Source: Pseudoduganella violacea (GTDB lineage: Bacteria > Pseudomonadota > Gammaproteobacteria > Burkholderiales > Burkholderiaceae_D). Taken from it: a DNA stretch of 64,000 nt. This document shows positions 41,900 through 50,803 of this stretch, piece after piece. The notes beneath the pieces are model-generated. The model saw only the letters and a program-made list of their open reading frames with translations. It ran no database searches and had not been told where the DNA came from. The stretch is from NCBI RefSeq assembly GCF_014191875.1, contig NZ_JACHXD010000003.1:62001-126000 (forward strand). Direction: 5' to 3'. A program made the translations under genes and the position numbers. Position 1 is the stretch's first letter. Every line of letters begins with the position of its first letter.

Positions 41900-43063
41900 C
41901 TAGGCTGCCTGGCCGGCGGCGGCCAGCTTGTTGCCCAAGGCGATGATGGCGTCCACGCCGCGCTTCAGGGTGGCCACATCGTCGGCGATATAGCCGATGC
42001 GGATAAAACCGGCGCAGCCGAGCGCCTCGCCCGGCATGATGGCGACGCGGTATTGCTCGATCAAGGTTTCGGCAAAGGCGTTGGTGTCCATGGTCAAGCC
42101 CGAGATATCGCCCCACAAATAGGGACCGGAATCGGGACGCGTCATTTTAATCCAAGGCACGGCAGAAAACATCCCCACCACCAGATCGCGCCGCGCGCGG
42201 TAGTCGGCCACCAGTTCCGGCACGTCGCCGGTGGCGAACGCCGCTTCGGCCGCCACCTGGCTCAGGGCCGGCACGGCGGCCGTGATCGGGCCTTGCAGCG
42301 CTTCCATCGCTTTCACCAGCGCGGCCGGGGCCACGGCGAAGCCGGCGCGCCAGCCCATCATGGCATAGCTTTGCGATGCCGAGAAAATGGTGACGACGCC
42401 GATATCGGCCCAATCCTTGGCCAGGGCGGCCAGGCTGTGGTGCCGGCCCTCGAAAATCAGCTTTTCATAGCTTTCATCGACGATGCAGTGGGCGCTGCGG
42501 GCGCGTAGCCAGGCGGCGATGGCGAGCAGCTCGTCGCGGGCAAACACCTTGCCGCTTGGATTGTGCGGGTTGTTGACGATCAGGACTTTGGCGCGCGGCA
42601 GCGTGTCGAGGAAGGCGGCGTCGATGCGCGCCGGCTGGTCGACCAGCACGATATTCAGGCCCAGCAGCTGGGCGGTGGCGACGTAGGCCGGCCAGTGCGG
42701 ACGGAACACGATCACGGTATCGCCCGGATCGCTCATCACATACAGGGATTGGTACAGCGCCTGCTTGGCGCCATTGGTGACGATCACTTCGGCCGCGCCG
42801 GCCGTGATGCCGTTTTCGGCGCCCACCTTGGCCGCCAGTTTCTGGCGCAGCGCCGCCGCGCCGCCCACGGCCGTGTAAGGCAGCAGCGGCTGCTGCACCG
42901 CTTCGGCCACGGCGGCGCGCACATGCTCGGGCGCCGGGAAGTGGGAAATGGCGATCGAAAAGTCGATGACCTCCTCGCCTTGCAACTTCAGTACATCAAC
43001 GCGTTCGTGCATGGCCGTGGTGGCCAGTGGCCGGGCGGCCGCAATCCGTTTAGATACCTGCAT
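41900..43063 (-). CDS. class I/II aminotransferase-fold protein with the PLP lysine replaced by Gln
   Basis: 387 aa with the full fold-type I layout of aspartate/aromatic aminotransferases. Present are YTAVGG (about 63), NNPHNPSG (about 164), DESYEKL (about 197) and the substrate-carboxylate Arg in GFIRIGY (about 356). In active enzymes the pyridoxal-phosphate lysine lies in S-x-S-K-x5-G-x-R. Here that segment reads SASQSYAMMGWRAG, so the Lys is Gln231 (codon CAA, one base from AAA). The rest of the site looks intact. It may be a non-catalytic or altered-chemistry homologue, or the base may be an error. The ATG at 43063 is preferred; an upstream TTG at 43096 would add 11 residues. Confidence 0.8.
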   Translation of the reverse strand: MQVSKRIAAARPLATTAMHERVDVLKLQGEEVIDFSIAISHFPAPEHVRAAVAEAVQQPLLPYTAVGGAAALRQKLAAKVGAENGITAGAAEVIVTNGAKQALYQSLYVMSDPGDTVIVFRPHWPAYVATAQLLGLNIVLVDQPARIDAAFLDTLPRAKVLIVNNPHNPSGKVFARDELLAIAAWLRARSAHCIVDESYEKLIFEGRHHSLAALAKDWADIGVVTIFSASQSYAMMGWRAGFAVAPAALVKAMEALQGPITAAVPALSQVAAEAAFATGDVPELVADYRARRDLVVGMFSAVPWIKMTRPDSGPYLWGDISGLTMDTNAFAETLIEQYRVAIMPGEALGCAGFIRIGYIADDVATLKRGVDAIIALGNKLAAAGQAA

Positions 43064-43162
43064 GTCGGGGCTTACCTTTCTTGAAAAGTTTGCCAAAACA
43101 TTTTACCAAAATGCAATAAAATTGCACCCAGGTTTTTCTATCGTGCGATTGGCCGGCGCCCC

Positions 43163-45874
43163 TCAAACGCAGAGCGAGGCGGAGGCTGGCGTGGGGGTTT
43201 TTCCAGCTTGCGGAATGGAAGCCGTTGCTGTTCCAGCCTGCAACAAGGCGGCAATGCCCGCGGCCGCCAGCGGCGGGCTGAGCAAATAGCCCTGCAGCTC
43301 GTCGCAGCCGTTGGCGCGCAGGAATTCGCACTGTTGCGCCGTTTCCACGCCCTCGGCGATGACCCGCATCTGCAACTGGTGCGCCAGCGAGATGATGGCG
43401 CGCGCAATGGCCTGGTCGTCGGCGCTGTTGGCCAGGTCGCGCACGAAGGATTTGTCGATCTTCAGGCGGCCGATGGGGAAGGATTTCAGCGCCGCCAGGC
43501 TGGAATAACCGGTGCCGAAATCGTCGATCGACAGGGCCAGGCCCATGGCTTCGAGTTCGCGCATCTTGGCCACGGCCTGTTGCACATCGCGCATGATCAG
43601 CGACTCCGTCACCTCCAGCTCCAGCCAGCGCGGCGCCAGGCCGCTTTGCTGCAAGGCTTCGGCCACGCGCGCTTCCAGGCGCAGGTCGTCGAACTGGCGC
43701 GGCGAAACGTTGACTGAAATCGTCAGCGGCGGCAAGCCGGCGTCCTGCCAGGCGCGCGCCTGGCGGCAGGCTTCGCGCAGCACCCATTCGCCGATGGCGA
43801 CGATGGCCCCGCTCTCCTCGGCCAGCGGGATGAACTGGTCGGGCCGGATCGCGCCGCGCTCGGGATGCTGCCAGCGCAGCAGCGCTTCGACGCCGAAGAT
43901 GCGGCCGCTCTCCAGGTCCAGCTTGGGCTGGTATTCCAGGCGCAGCTGCTGCTCGTCGACGGCCTTGCGCAAGCCGTCCATCAAGGCCAGCTTCTCTTCC
44001 AGCGAGGCGTTCATCTCGCAGGCATAGAACTGGTAGTTGTTCTTGCCGCCATCCTTGGCGCGGTACATGGCGGCGTCGGCGTTCATCAAGAGGGTGCCGG
44101 GATCGGCGCCGTCGCGCGGGTACATGGAGACGCCGATGCTGCAGCTGACCTGCACCTCCTGCCCTTCCAGCATCACCGGCCGGATCACTTCGGCGCGGAT
44201 GCGTTCCAGCAGCGGCGCGATGCCGGCCGCCTCGCCGCTGGCCTGCGGCAGCACCAGTACGAATTCGTCGCCGCCGAAGCGGCCCACGGTGTCTTCGCGG
44301 CGCAGGCACAGGGCCATGCGCTCGGCCACCTGCTTGAGCAGCTCGTCGCCGGCATTGTGGCCCAGGCCATCGTTGACCAGCTTGAAGCTGTCCAGGTCGA
44401 TGAAGGCCACGGCCACGGCCTGCTTCTCGCGCCGCGCGCGCTCGATGGCCTGGCGCAGACGTTCGCCGATCAGGCTGCGGTTAGGCAGGCCGGTCAGGGT
44501 ATCGTGGTGGGCCATATGGTAGATGCGCTCTTCGGTCGCCTTGCGCTCGCTGATATCGCGCACAATCGCCACCACGCCGCCCTCCACGCCCACCACCTGC
44601 CAGTGCAGCCAGCGCGCGTCCACCTGGGGCATGATGTTTTCCATCTCTTCGTGATGGGTGCCGCCCAGATTGGTGATGCGTACCAGCTTGTCGAAGATGC
44701 CGTTATTGCGCGTCTCGGGCAGCCAGGCGCACAGGGTCTGGCCTTGCAGTTCCTGCTTGCTCAGGCCCGTCATCTTTTCGGCGCGCGAGTTGGCGGTGGT
44801 GATGCGGAAATCGGCGATCGCGCCCTGCTCGTCGCGCAGGGCGCGCAGCACGAAGAAGGAATCCATATTCGCTTCGGACGCGGCGGCATAAGTTTCCTGC
44901 GCCAGGCGGATGCGGCGGCGCGCGCGCGCGCCCTGCCAGCACCACAGCCAGGTCATGGCCATGGCCAGCAGCAGCACGGCGCTGGCCACGCCGGCCTCCC
45001 ACAGATGATTCAGGCGGCGCTGCTCGACGCTGGCCATCACTTCGCTTTCGGCCATGCCGGCCACCGCCGTCAGCGCGAAGCCGTGCAGCGGGCGCGCCGC
45101 CATATAGCGGCGGATGCCGTCCCAGGGACTGGCCTGGGGCTGGCCCTGGAGATGGGCCAGGGATTGCGGCGCGCGCGCCAGGCTCTGGCCCCAGGAGATT
45201 TTCTCGCCCACGCGCAGCACGCGCAATACGCCGTCCTGGCCCAGCAAGCCCTGCACGCCCAGCTCGCCCTGGCGCGAACGCTCGTAGCCGCTGGTGAAAT
45301 AGGCGGGATCGACTTCGACGATGGCGATGCCGGCGAAATTGCCGCCGCCATCGTTCAGGCGGCGCGTGAAATGCAGGTGCCAATCCTGGTTCGACTGGTC
45401 GCGCATGGTCTGCGCCACATACACGCTATCGCTATTGCGCGCCTTGTGCACCTTGAAATAGTCCTGGCCGCTGACCGGGATATTGCGCGCCGCCGGGCTG
45501 CTGGCGATGGTGTTGCCGCGCGCATCGGTCAGGCTGACCACGAACACCAGGCCGGAAGGCAGCAAGCCTTGCTGCGACAATTCCTTGAGCGCCTGCTCCG
45601 GCCCCTTCTTCTCGGTCACGTATTTGAGCAGCTTGAGGGTCTGGTCGATGCCGTTCAGGTTGCGCGCCACCTGCGCCTCGTAGGTGGCGATCAGCTCCTG
45701 CACCGACTCCACGGCGGCGGCGCGCGCGGCGGCGCGCTCGGCGTCGATGAAGTGCAGGGTCACGCCCCAGATGGCAGCCAGCAGCACCAGGGTAAACAGC
45801 GGCAGGGACAGGAAAGCGTCCTGCCACCAGCGCAGCCAACGCATGCCGCGGCTTTCGCGTCGCAGTTGGCCCAT
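43163..45874 (-). CDS. membrane c-di-GMP enzyme (Cache-PAS-GGDEF-EAL)
   Basis: 903 aa. The first membrane segment is at about 20-40, with an extracytoplasmic Cache-like domain (about 45-285) and a second membrane segment about 292-312. PAS (about 330-445) precedes GGDEF (about 455-615, intact RFGGDEF, RRED inhibitory site five residues before it) and EAL (about 635-880). The EAL active-site elements are all present: VEALLRW, NVSPRQF, EVTESL, DDFGTGYSSL, KIDKSF and AEGVET. Both cyclase and phosphodiesterase motifs are complete, so it could be bifunctional or switchable. Its start overlaps the stop of the phosphate-binding-like gene by one base (TGATG). Confidence 0.92.
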   Translation of the reverse strand: MGQLRRESRGMRWLRWWQDAFLSLPLFTLVLLAAIWGVTLHFIDAERAAARAAAVESVQELIATYEAQVARNLNGIDQTLKLLKYVTEKKGPEQALKELSQQGLLPSGLVFVVSLTDARGNTIASSPAARNIPVSGQDYFKVHKARNSDSVYVAQTMRDQSNQDWHLHFTRRLNDGGGNFAGIAIVEVDPAYFTSGYERSRQGELGVQGLLGQDGVLRVLRVGEKISWGQSLARAPQSLAHLQGQPQASPWDGIRRYMAARPLHGFALTAVAGMAESEVMASVEQRRLNHLWEAGVASAVLLLAMAMTWLWCWQGARARRRIRLAQETYAAASEANMDSFFVLRALRDEQGAIADFRITTANSRAEKMTGLSKQELQGQTLCAWLPETRNNGIFDKLVRITNLGGTHHEEMENIMPQVDARWLHWQVVGVEGGVVAIVRDISERKATEERIYHMAHHDTLTGLPNRSLIGERLRQAIERARREKQAVAVAFIDLDSFKLVNDGLGHNAGDELLKQVAERMALCLRREDTVGRFGGDEFVLVLPQASGEAAGIAPLLERIRAEVIRPVMLEGQEVQVSCSIGVSMYPRDGADPGTLLMNADAAMYRAKDGGKNNYQFYACEMNASLEEKLALMDGLRKAVDEQQLRLEYQPKLDLESGRIFGVEALLRWQHPERGAIRPDQFIPLAEESGAIVAIGEWVLREACRQARAWQDAGLPPLTISVNVSPRQFDDLRLEARVAEALQQSGLAPRWLELEVTESLIMRDVQQAVAKMRELEAMGLALSIDDFGTGYSSLAALKSFPIGRLKIDKSFVRDLANSADDQAIARAIISLAHQLQMRVIAEGVETAQQCEFLRANGCDELQGYLLSPPLAAAGIAALLQAGTATASIPQAGKTPTPASASLCV

Positions 45875-46311
45875 CAGTGCACCACCAGCACCGGCTTGAC
45901 GCTGGCGTCCAGCGCGCCGCGTTCGATATAGCCGATCATGTTCGGATTGTCCGCCACCAGCTTGCGCACGGCGGCGCTGCTGCCCATTTCACGCGGCGGC
46001 TGGCCGCGTCCCGTAAAGATCATCTTGGTCCAGTAAGCCTTCATCAGGGCCGGGCTTTTCGCCGCCACCTTGCTGTAAAACTCATTGCGCAGCGGCGTGT
46101 TGATGGCCTGGTCGATGGCGACCGCTTCTCCGCCTTCGGGAAAACGGGCCACTTCGGCCAGGAAGATGTCGGCCACCTGCTCGGCGCGCAATTGCGCCAC
46201 CGGGCTGCGGCTGGAGACGATCACCACCAGCTCGGCCGCCACGGCCGGCACGCTCAGCGCAGCGCTCAGCGCAGTGATCAAGAGAGGCGCTGCCAGTTTG
46301 CTTAGTCGCAT
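45874..46311 (-). CDS. small periplasmic phosphate-binding-like (PstS-type) protein
   Basis: 145 aa. A signal peptide (about 1-26, ending PAVAAE) precedes a shortened periplasmic-binding fold (LVVIVSSRSPVAQLRAEQVADIF, AINTPLRNEFYSKV, YWTKMIFTGRGQPPREM, NMIGYIERGAL). This type is usually annotated as phosphate ABC transporter substrate-binding, but it is about half the length of PstS and no transporter gene is near. It sits between an outer-membrane protein and a Cache-GGDEF-EAL enzyme, 11 nt after the former and overlapping the latter. It may deliver a ligand signal to the c-di-GMP enzyme (inference). Confidence 0.8.
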   Translation of the reverse strand: MRLSKLAAPLLITALSAALSVPAVAAELVVIVSSRSPVAQLRAEQVADIFLAEVARFPEGGEAVAIDQAINTPLRNEFYSKVAAKSPALMKAYWTKMIFTGRGQPPREMGSSAAVRKLVADNPNMIGYIERGALDASVKPVLVVH

Positions 46312-46322
46312 GACGGCCTCCG

Positions 46323-47645
46323 TCAAAATACGAAATCGACCACAACGCTGCTGACGCCGAAGGCCTGGCCGGAGCGGAAGCCCGGCTGCACATTGATCAG
46401 CGTTCCCGACGTGCCGCCATGCGGACGCACGCGGTCGTACTGCATTTTCAGCGCGACCGAAGGCGCCACATCCCAGCGCAGGCCGGCGGCCACCGTGTCC
46501 TGCACCGAAATCATGCTGAGCCAGGCATTCAGGCCGCCGTTCAGGCGGCGCGCCCGCTCGGCCGCCTGCGGACGCAGGCCGCGCATGGGAATGCCGCGCA
46601 CCCAGGTCGGGGTATTCGCGTGCACCTTGCCCGCCACCAGATAAGGCGTGAAGGGGCCGATGCGGTAGCCGCCGCTCAGATACATGGCGGTCTTGTCGCC
46701 CAGGAAGGAGCGCGTGTTGATGCGGCCCGCCTCGCCCATCAGGAACCAGTTGCCCGGATCGTAGTTGAAGCCGAGGCTGACCACGCTGACGCGGCGCTCG
46801 CTGGCATCGTAGCGGTTGGCCAGGCGCTCGCCGTAGCGGCCGAAATGGCGGAAGGCGTTGAAGAAATCTTTGCCGTAATTGATGCGCAGGTCGGCGCTGA
46901 GCAGGCTGGCGCGCACGCTCAGCGCGCCGATGCTGGCCGTGTTGGACAGGCCGGACAGATCGCTGGCCTTGGCGCGGAAGGCGCGGCTCACGTCGATCTC
47001 GGTGCGGCCGTACAGCAGTTGGGTCACGTTCTTGACGCCGCCCAGCTGCCAGCGGTAGCTGGCGTCGATGCCGTCGCTGCTGCTGATGGGCAGGGTGCCG
47101 TACAGCTCGACCGGCGGCCGCACCCAGGGCAGCGCATAACCGGCCTTGCGGTAGTCGGCGGTGACGAACAGCGGCAAGGCGATGCGGCCGACGCGCAGGC
47201 TGAGGTCGGGCGTGGCCTGGTATTTGATATTGGCCCACTCGACCTTGGGCTGCCAGGAATCGAGCAGGCGGCGTTCGGACACCACCTGCACCACGGCCGA
47301 CCAGTTGCGGTCGAACTGGGCGCCGAGCTGCACGCCGAAGCGGCTGTCCACCGCCGTGCTCCATTCATGGCTATGGCCGGCCTGGCCCGGGTTCAGGGGA
47401 TTGGCCGTGAAGTCGGCCTGCTTTTCGCCGGAACGCACGGCGCCCAGGCTGCCGAAACCGCCAAAGGTCCAGCTCGGCAATGCGCTGGCCGGCGCGGCGC
47501 CCGCCTCCACGCCGGCGCTGCTGGTCTCGGCAGGGCTTGCCAGCGCCGGTTCGGCGCTGTCCTTGATGGTCTGGGCATGGGTTGCGGCCACGGGTAGGGC
47601 CAGGGTCAGACAAGCGAAGGGAATCAGATGACGCTGCTTCTGCAT
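46323..47645 (-). CDS. porin-like outer-membrane protein of a c-di-GMP signalling operon
   Basis: 440 aa. A signal peptide (about 1-24, ending THAQT) and a 35-residue Ala/Ser-rich linker precede a barrel of many amphipathic strands (WTFGGFGSLGAVRSGEKQ, WSAVVQVVSERRL, LSLRVGRIALPLFVTAD, WFLMGEAGRINTRSFLG). It ends in an aromatic residue (VVVDFVF), the outer-membrane signal. It is first in an operon with the phosphate-binding-like protein and a GGDEF-EAL enzyme, so it may admit the ligand they sense. Substrate unknown. Confidence 0.8.
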   Translation of the reverse strand: MQKQRHLIPFACLTLALPVAATHAQTIKDSAEPALASPAETSSAGVEAGAAPASALPSWTFGGFGSLGAVRSGEKQADFTANPLNPGQAGHSHEWSTAVDSRFGVQLGAQFDRNWSAVVQVVSERRLLDSWQPKVEWANIKYQATPDLSLRVGRIALPLFVTADYRKAGYALPWVRPPVELYGTLPISSSDGIDASYRWQLGGVKNVTQLLYGRTEIDVSRAFRAKASDLSGLSNTASIGALSVRASLLSADLRINYGKDFFNAFRHFGRYGERLANRYDASERRVSVVSLGFNYDPGNWFLMGEAGRINTRSFLGDKTAMYLSGGYRIGPFTPYLVAGKVHANTPTWVRGIPMRGLRPQAAERARRLNGGLNAWLSMISVQDTVAAGLRWDVAPSVALKMQYDRVRPHGGTSGTLINVQPGFRSGQAFGVSSVVVDFVF

Positions 47646-47960
47646 GAATATGTTTCCGATAAACTAATCGCAGCAGGAAAGCAGCACACAAGGCTGCACG
47701 CGGCCTGTTCCAGCACCGCGGACACTTCCTGCAAGTGGTAAAGGTGGCAGCGCCAACTGCGGCTGCGTGGATCAACGGAGGCGCGCACGGCGCGTCTTGA
47801 ATTCTCACACTTTATAACAGCCCCTCGGGACTGTCGATAAATTTCCTTAGAGAATCACTTCTATTTTTATGGAAACATTTTCATTCTTGCCAAGGCAGGG
47901 CGCGCCGCGGCGCCTGCCGTACAATGGCGTTTTTGCATGAAGGAAGGACCGGCGGTGAGC
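47646..47960. other. 315-nt intergenic region with the porin operon promoter
   Basis: Non-coding DNA between the divergent porin operon and the Nudix gene. It holds an AT-rich section around 47815-47890 (TTTATAACAG, GATAAATTTC) likely to contain promoters for one or both sides. A GC-rich hairpin of the form GCAGG...CCTGC lies around 47893-47920, just before the Nudix gene. No further gene is seen. Confidence 0.4.
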
Positions 47961-48377
47961 ATGCAGCTTTCTTGCGGCACCTTGATTGTCAACACGGCGG
48001 GCGAACTGCTGCTATGTCATGTGACCGGCACCGCCCATTGGGATATTCCCAAAGGCTTGCTCGACCCGGGCGAAACGCCGCTGCAGGCGGCGCGGCGCGA
48101 ACTGCGCGAGGAAGCCGGCCTGGAGCTTGACGCCGCCCTGTTCCGCGACCTGGGCGAGTTCGACTACCGGCGCGACAAGCGCCTGCACCTGTTCCACGTC
48201 GCCGCCGGCGACGGCCTGTGCCGGCTCGACCAGCTGCATTGCAGCAGCTTCTTTCCCCACCACCGCACCGGCGCAGCCACGCCCGAATGCGACGGCTTCC
48301 GCTGGGCCAGCCGCGACGAAGTCCGCACCCTGTGCTGGCCGCGCATGGCCCAGCGCCTGCTGTCGCTGGACTGGTGA
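47961..48377 (+). CDS. Nudix hydrolase
   Basis: 138 aa. A complete Nudix box GX5EX7REUXEEXGU is present at about residues 33-55 (GLLDPGETPLQAARRELREE, then AGLEL). Such enzymes hydrolyse nucleoside diphosphates linked to another moiety, with Mg2+ bound by the box glutamates. The start at 47961 has GGAAGGA-like sequence upstream; an in-frame ATG at 47937 would add eight residues. The stop is 1 nt from the convergent SDR gene's stop. Confidence 0.88.
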   Translation: MQLSCGTLIVNTAGELLLCHVTGTAHWDIPKGLLDPGETPLQAARRELREEAGLELDAALFRDLGEFDYRRDKRLHLFHVAAGDGLCRLDQLHCSSFFPHHRTGAATPECDGFRWASRDEVRTLCWPRMAQRLLSLDW

Positions 48378-48378
48378 G

Positions 48379-49119
48379 CTACACCCCGCCGCCGCAGCGC
48401 AGGGTGGTCGCCGTCACATAGGAGGCGGCCGGGGACAGCATCCACGCCACCGCTTCGGCGATTTCCTCCGGCTGGGCCGGACGCTGCATGGGGATGCGCG
48501 AGGTCACGCGCTGGGCCCGGTCCGGCTCCCCCGCCGCGGCGTGGATGTCGGTCAGCGCGAAACCGGGCGCCACGCCGCAGACGCGGATGCCTTCGGTCGC
48601 CAGCTCCTTGCCCAGGCCCATGGTGAAGCCGTCCACCGCCGCCTTGCTGGAGGCATACCAGACGTATTCGTGCGGGCTGCCGCTGGCCGCCGCCGTGGAC
48701 GAGACATTCACCACCACCCCGCCCTGCCCGCCGCGGCGGAAAGCGGCAATGGCGGCGCGCGTGCAATCCATCAGGCCCAGCACATTGGTGCGGAACACCG
48801 CTTCCACCATGACGGGATCGGCCTCGGGAAATTTGCCGAGGCGGCCGGTGATGCCGGCGTTATTGACCAGGGCCGTGGGCAGACCCAGCTCGCGTTCCAC
48901 CGTGGCGAACAGGCGCCGCACCTGCTCCGGCACGGCGACGTCGGCCTGCACGGCCAGCGCCTTGCCGCCAGCGGCGCGGATGCCAGCCACCACCGACTCG
49001 GCCGCCGCCGCGTCGCGCTGATAGTTGACGGCCACCGCATAGCCTTCGCGCGCCACCCGCCTGGCCACTGCCGCGCCGATGCCGCGCCCTGCCCCCGTTA
49101 CGATCACCACCTTGTCCAT
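48379..49119 (-). CDS. short-chain dehydrogenase/reductase (SDR)
   Basis: 246 aa, classical SDR length. The nucleotide-binding TGAGRGIG is at residues 8-15, NNAGITG at about 86, the catalytic Ser in VNVSSTAAASG (about 140) and YASSK (Tyr about 154, Lys about 158), and the Asn in TNVLG (about 112). The sequence resembles the FabG-like SDRs annotated as glucose-1-dehydrogenase or 3-oxoacyl reductase. Substrate unknown. The start at 49119 has GGAG just upstream. Confidence 0.9.
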   Translation of the reverse strand: MDKVVIVTGAGRGIGAAVARRVAREGYAVAVNYQRDAAAAESVVAGIRAAGGKALAVQADVAVPEQVRRLFATVERELGLPTALVNNAGITGRLGKFPEADPVMVEAVFRTNVLGLMDCTRAAIAAFRRGGQGGVVVNVSSTAAASGSPHEYVWYASSKAAVDGFTMGLGKELATEGIRVCGVAPGFALTDIHAAAGEPDRAQRVTSRIPMQRPAQPEEIAEAVAWMLSPAASYVTATTLRCGGGV

Positions 49120-49156
49120 GCTCCACCCCGTGAGAAACAAACATGGCAAGACCATA

Positions 49157-50695
49157 TCACGGCGTGGGCGGCAGCGCAGCGGGCGTCAGGCCCGTGGCCG
49201 CCGGGCCATGCAGCACCTTGCCGTCGACGCCGAAGCGCGAACCGTGGCAGGGGCAATCCCAGGACTGTTCCTGGCCGTTCCAGTGCACCGCGCAACCCAT
49301 ATGCGGACAAGCCGCCGACAGCGCCAGCAAGCCGCCCTGGCGCGTGCGGTGCACGGCCAGCAGGCGCACGCCGTCGCGCAGCAGCGCGCCCTGGCCCGGC
49401 GCGATCTGCGCCACCGACTCCACCTGGCCCTGGCGCGCCCAGTCGGCATATTGGGCCATGGTATTGGCCTGCTCCAGCACCAGCTCGCCCAGGCCGTGCA
49501 GCGGCGTGCGCGCCGGTTCGTACAGGCCGGCCCAGGGATTGGGGCGCTCCATGATCAGGTCCGTCACCAGCATGGCGCCGGCCGTGCAATGCGTCATGCC
49601 GTTGCCGGAATCGCCGGTGATGATGAAGACATTCTTGCCGTCCATCGGATTATGGCCCAGATACGGCAGACCGTCGGCCGGCTCCATCACCGTGCCCGAC
49701 CAGCGCCACACCACTTCGCGCACCATCGGAAAGCGCAGCCGCGCCCAGGCTTCGATGGCGTCGTAGCGCGCTTCGCCGCGCGCGTCCTGGCCCACCTTGT
49801 GGTCCTGGCCGCCGACGATCAGCACGTCGTAAGCCGTGTCGGTGGCGTCGCCCGCCAGGCGCACATAGTAGTAAGGGTCGCCGGTATCCCACAGCAGCAT
49901 GGAGGGCAGCTGCTGGCGCGCCACGCGCAGTCCCAGCACATGGCTGCGGTAGGCGGCCAGCTTGGTATGCATCACCAGCCGGTCGTTGAACGGCGTATTG
50001 GTCGCCACCACCACGGCGCGCGCGCCGATCTCGCCCTGTGCCGTGGCCACGCTTTGCCACACGCTGTCGCCGCGGATGTCATGCGCGCGGGTGGCGCCGT
50101 GTATGCGCCCGCCCAGGCGCAGGATGGCGTCGGCCAGGCCGTTCAGATAGCGCAGCGGATGGAATTGCGCCTGGGCCGCAAAGCGCAGGCAGGGGCCGGT
50201 ATCCCACTGGCGCAGGCCGGGCACGCGCGGCAGCAGCTCCACGTCCAGGTCCAGCTGGCGCGCCGCCTGGCATTCGCGCTCGATCAGCGGCAGGTGCGCG
50301 GCGGCGGCGGCCACCAGATAGCCATCCAGACGCTGCCAGGCGCAGGCGATCTGTTCTCGCTGCACGATGGCCTCCACCAGGGCGATGGCGTTGCGGTAGC
50401 TGTGCGCCACCTGCTGCGCGGCGTGGCCACCGAAACGGCGCTGGATTTCGCAATAGCGCTCGTCGGGCGGAAAGAAATGGGCCGTGGTGCGGCCGGTCTC
50501 GCCCGCGCCCACATCCTCGGCGTCGATGACGATGACCTGCTTGCCCTCCCGGAGCAGCAGATAGGCTGCCGTCAGCCCGGCAATGCCGGCGCCAATCACG
50601 CAAACGTCGGTCTGGGCCTGGCCCGCCAGCGGCGGAAACGGCGGCGCGGGCGCGGTGGCGGTCCACAGCGAGGTGCTCGATCCTATGCCTTGCAT
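49157..50695 (-). CDS. FAD-dependent amine oxidase-type protein fused to a C-terminal Rieske domain
   Basis: 512 aa. The N-terminal DAO-type FAD domain (about 28-390) has VCVIGAGIAGLTAAYLLLRE and, near its end, YLGHNP with FIITGDSGNGMTHC. The C-terminal 90 residues form a Rieske [2Fe-2S] domain: CPHMGC (about 466) and CPCHGSRF (about 484) supply the Cys-His pairs. This fusion is known in bacterial oxidoreductases annotated FAD-dependent oxidoreductase/Rieske protein; the substrate is unknown, though an amine is plausible. It is cytoplasmic, without a signal. GGGAG precedes the start. It is divergent from the saccharopine-dehydrogenase-like gene across 108 nt. Confidence 0.88.
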   Translation of the reverse strand: MQGIGSSTSLWTATAPAPPFPPLAGQAQTDVCVIGAGIAGLTAAYLLLREGKQVIVIDAEDVGAGETGRTTAHFFPPDERYCEIQRRFGGHAAQQVAHSYRNAIALVEAIVQREQIACAWQRLDGYLVAAAAAHLPLIERECQAARQLDLDVELLPRVPGLRQWDTGPCLRFAAQAQFHPLRYLNGLADAILRLGGRIHGATRAHDIRGDSVWQSVATAQGEIGARAVVVATNTPFNDRLVMHTKLAAYRSHVLGLRVARQQLPSMLLWDTGDPYYYVRLAGDATDTAYDVLIVGGQDHKVGQDARGEARYDAIEAWARLRFPMVREVVWRWSGTVMEPADGLPYLGHNPMDGKNVFIITGDSGNGMTHCTAGAMLVTDLIMERPNPWAGLYEPARTPLHGLGELVLEQANTMAQYADWARQGQVESVAQIAPGQGALLRDGVRLLAVHRTRQGGLLALSAACPHMGCAVHWNGQEQSWDCPCHGSRFGVDGKVLHGPAATGLTPAALPPTP

Positions 50696-50803
50696 GACAG
50701 TCTCCCTTGCGAGTGTAGGGATAGGCAGCCGTCTCCAGCGCAACCTACCATTCGTATATTGCGATAGGTAAGTTAATTCGTTTTCTTCAACCATGGAGGT
50801 TTT

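Noticed and set aside
47937..47960. Start of the Nudix gene at 47937
   Set aside because: The eight extra residues lie over the likely ribosome-binding region of the ATG at 47961.
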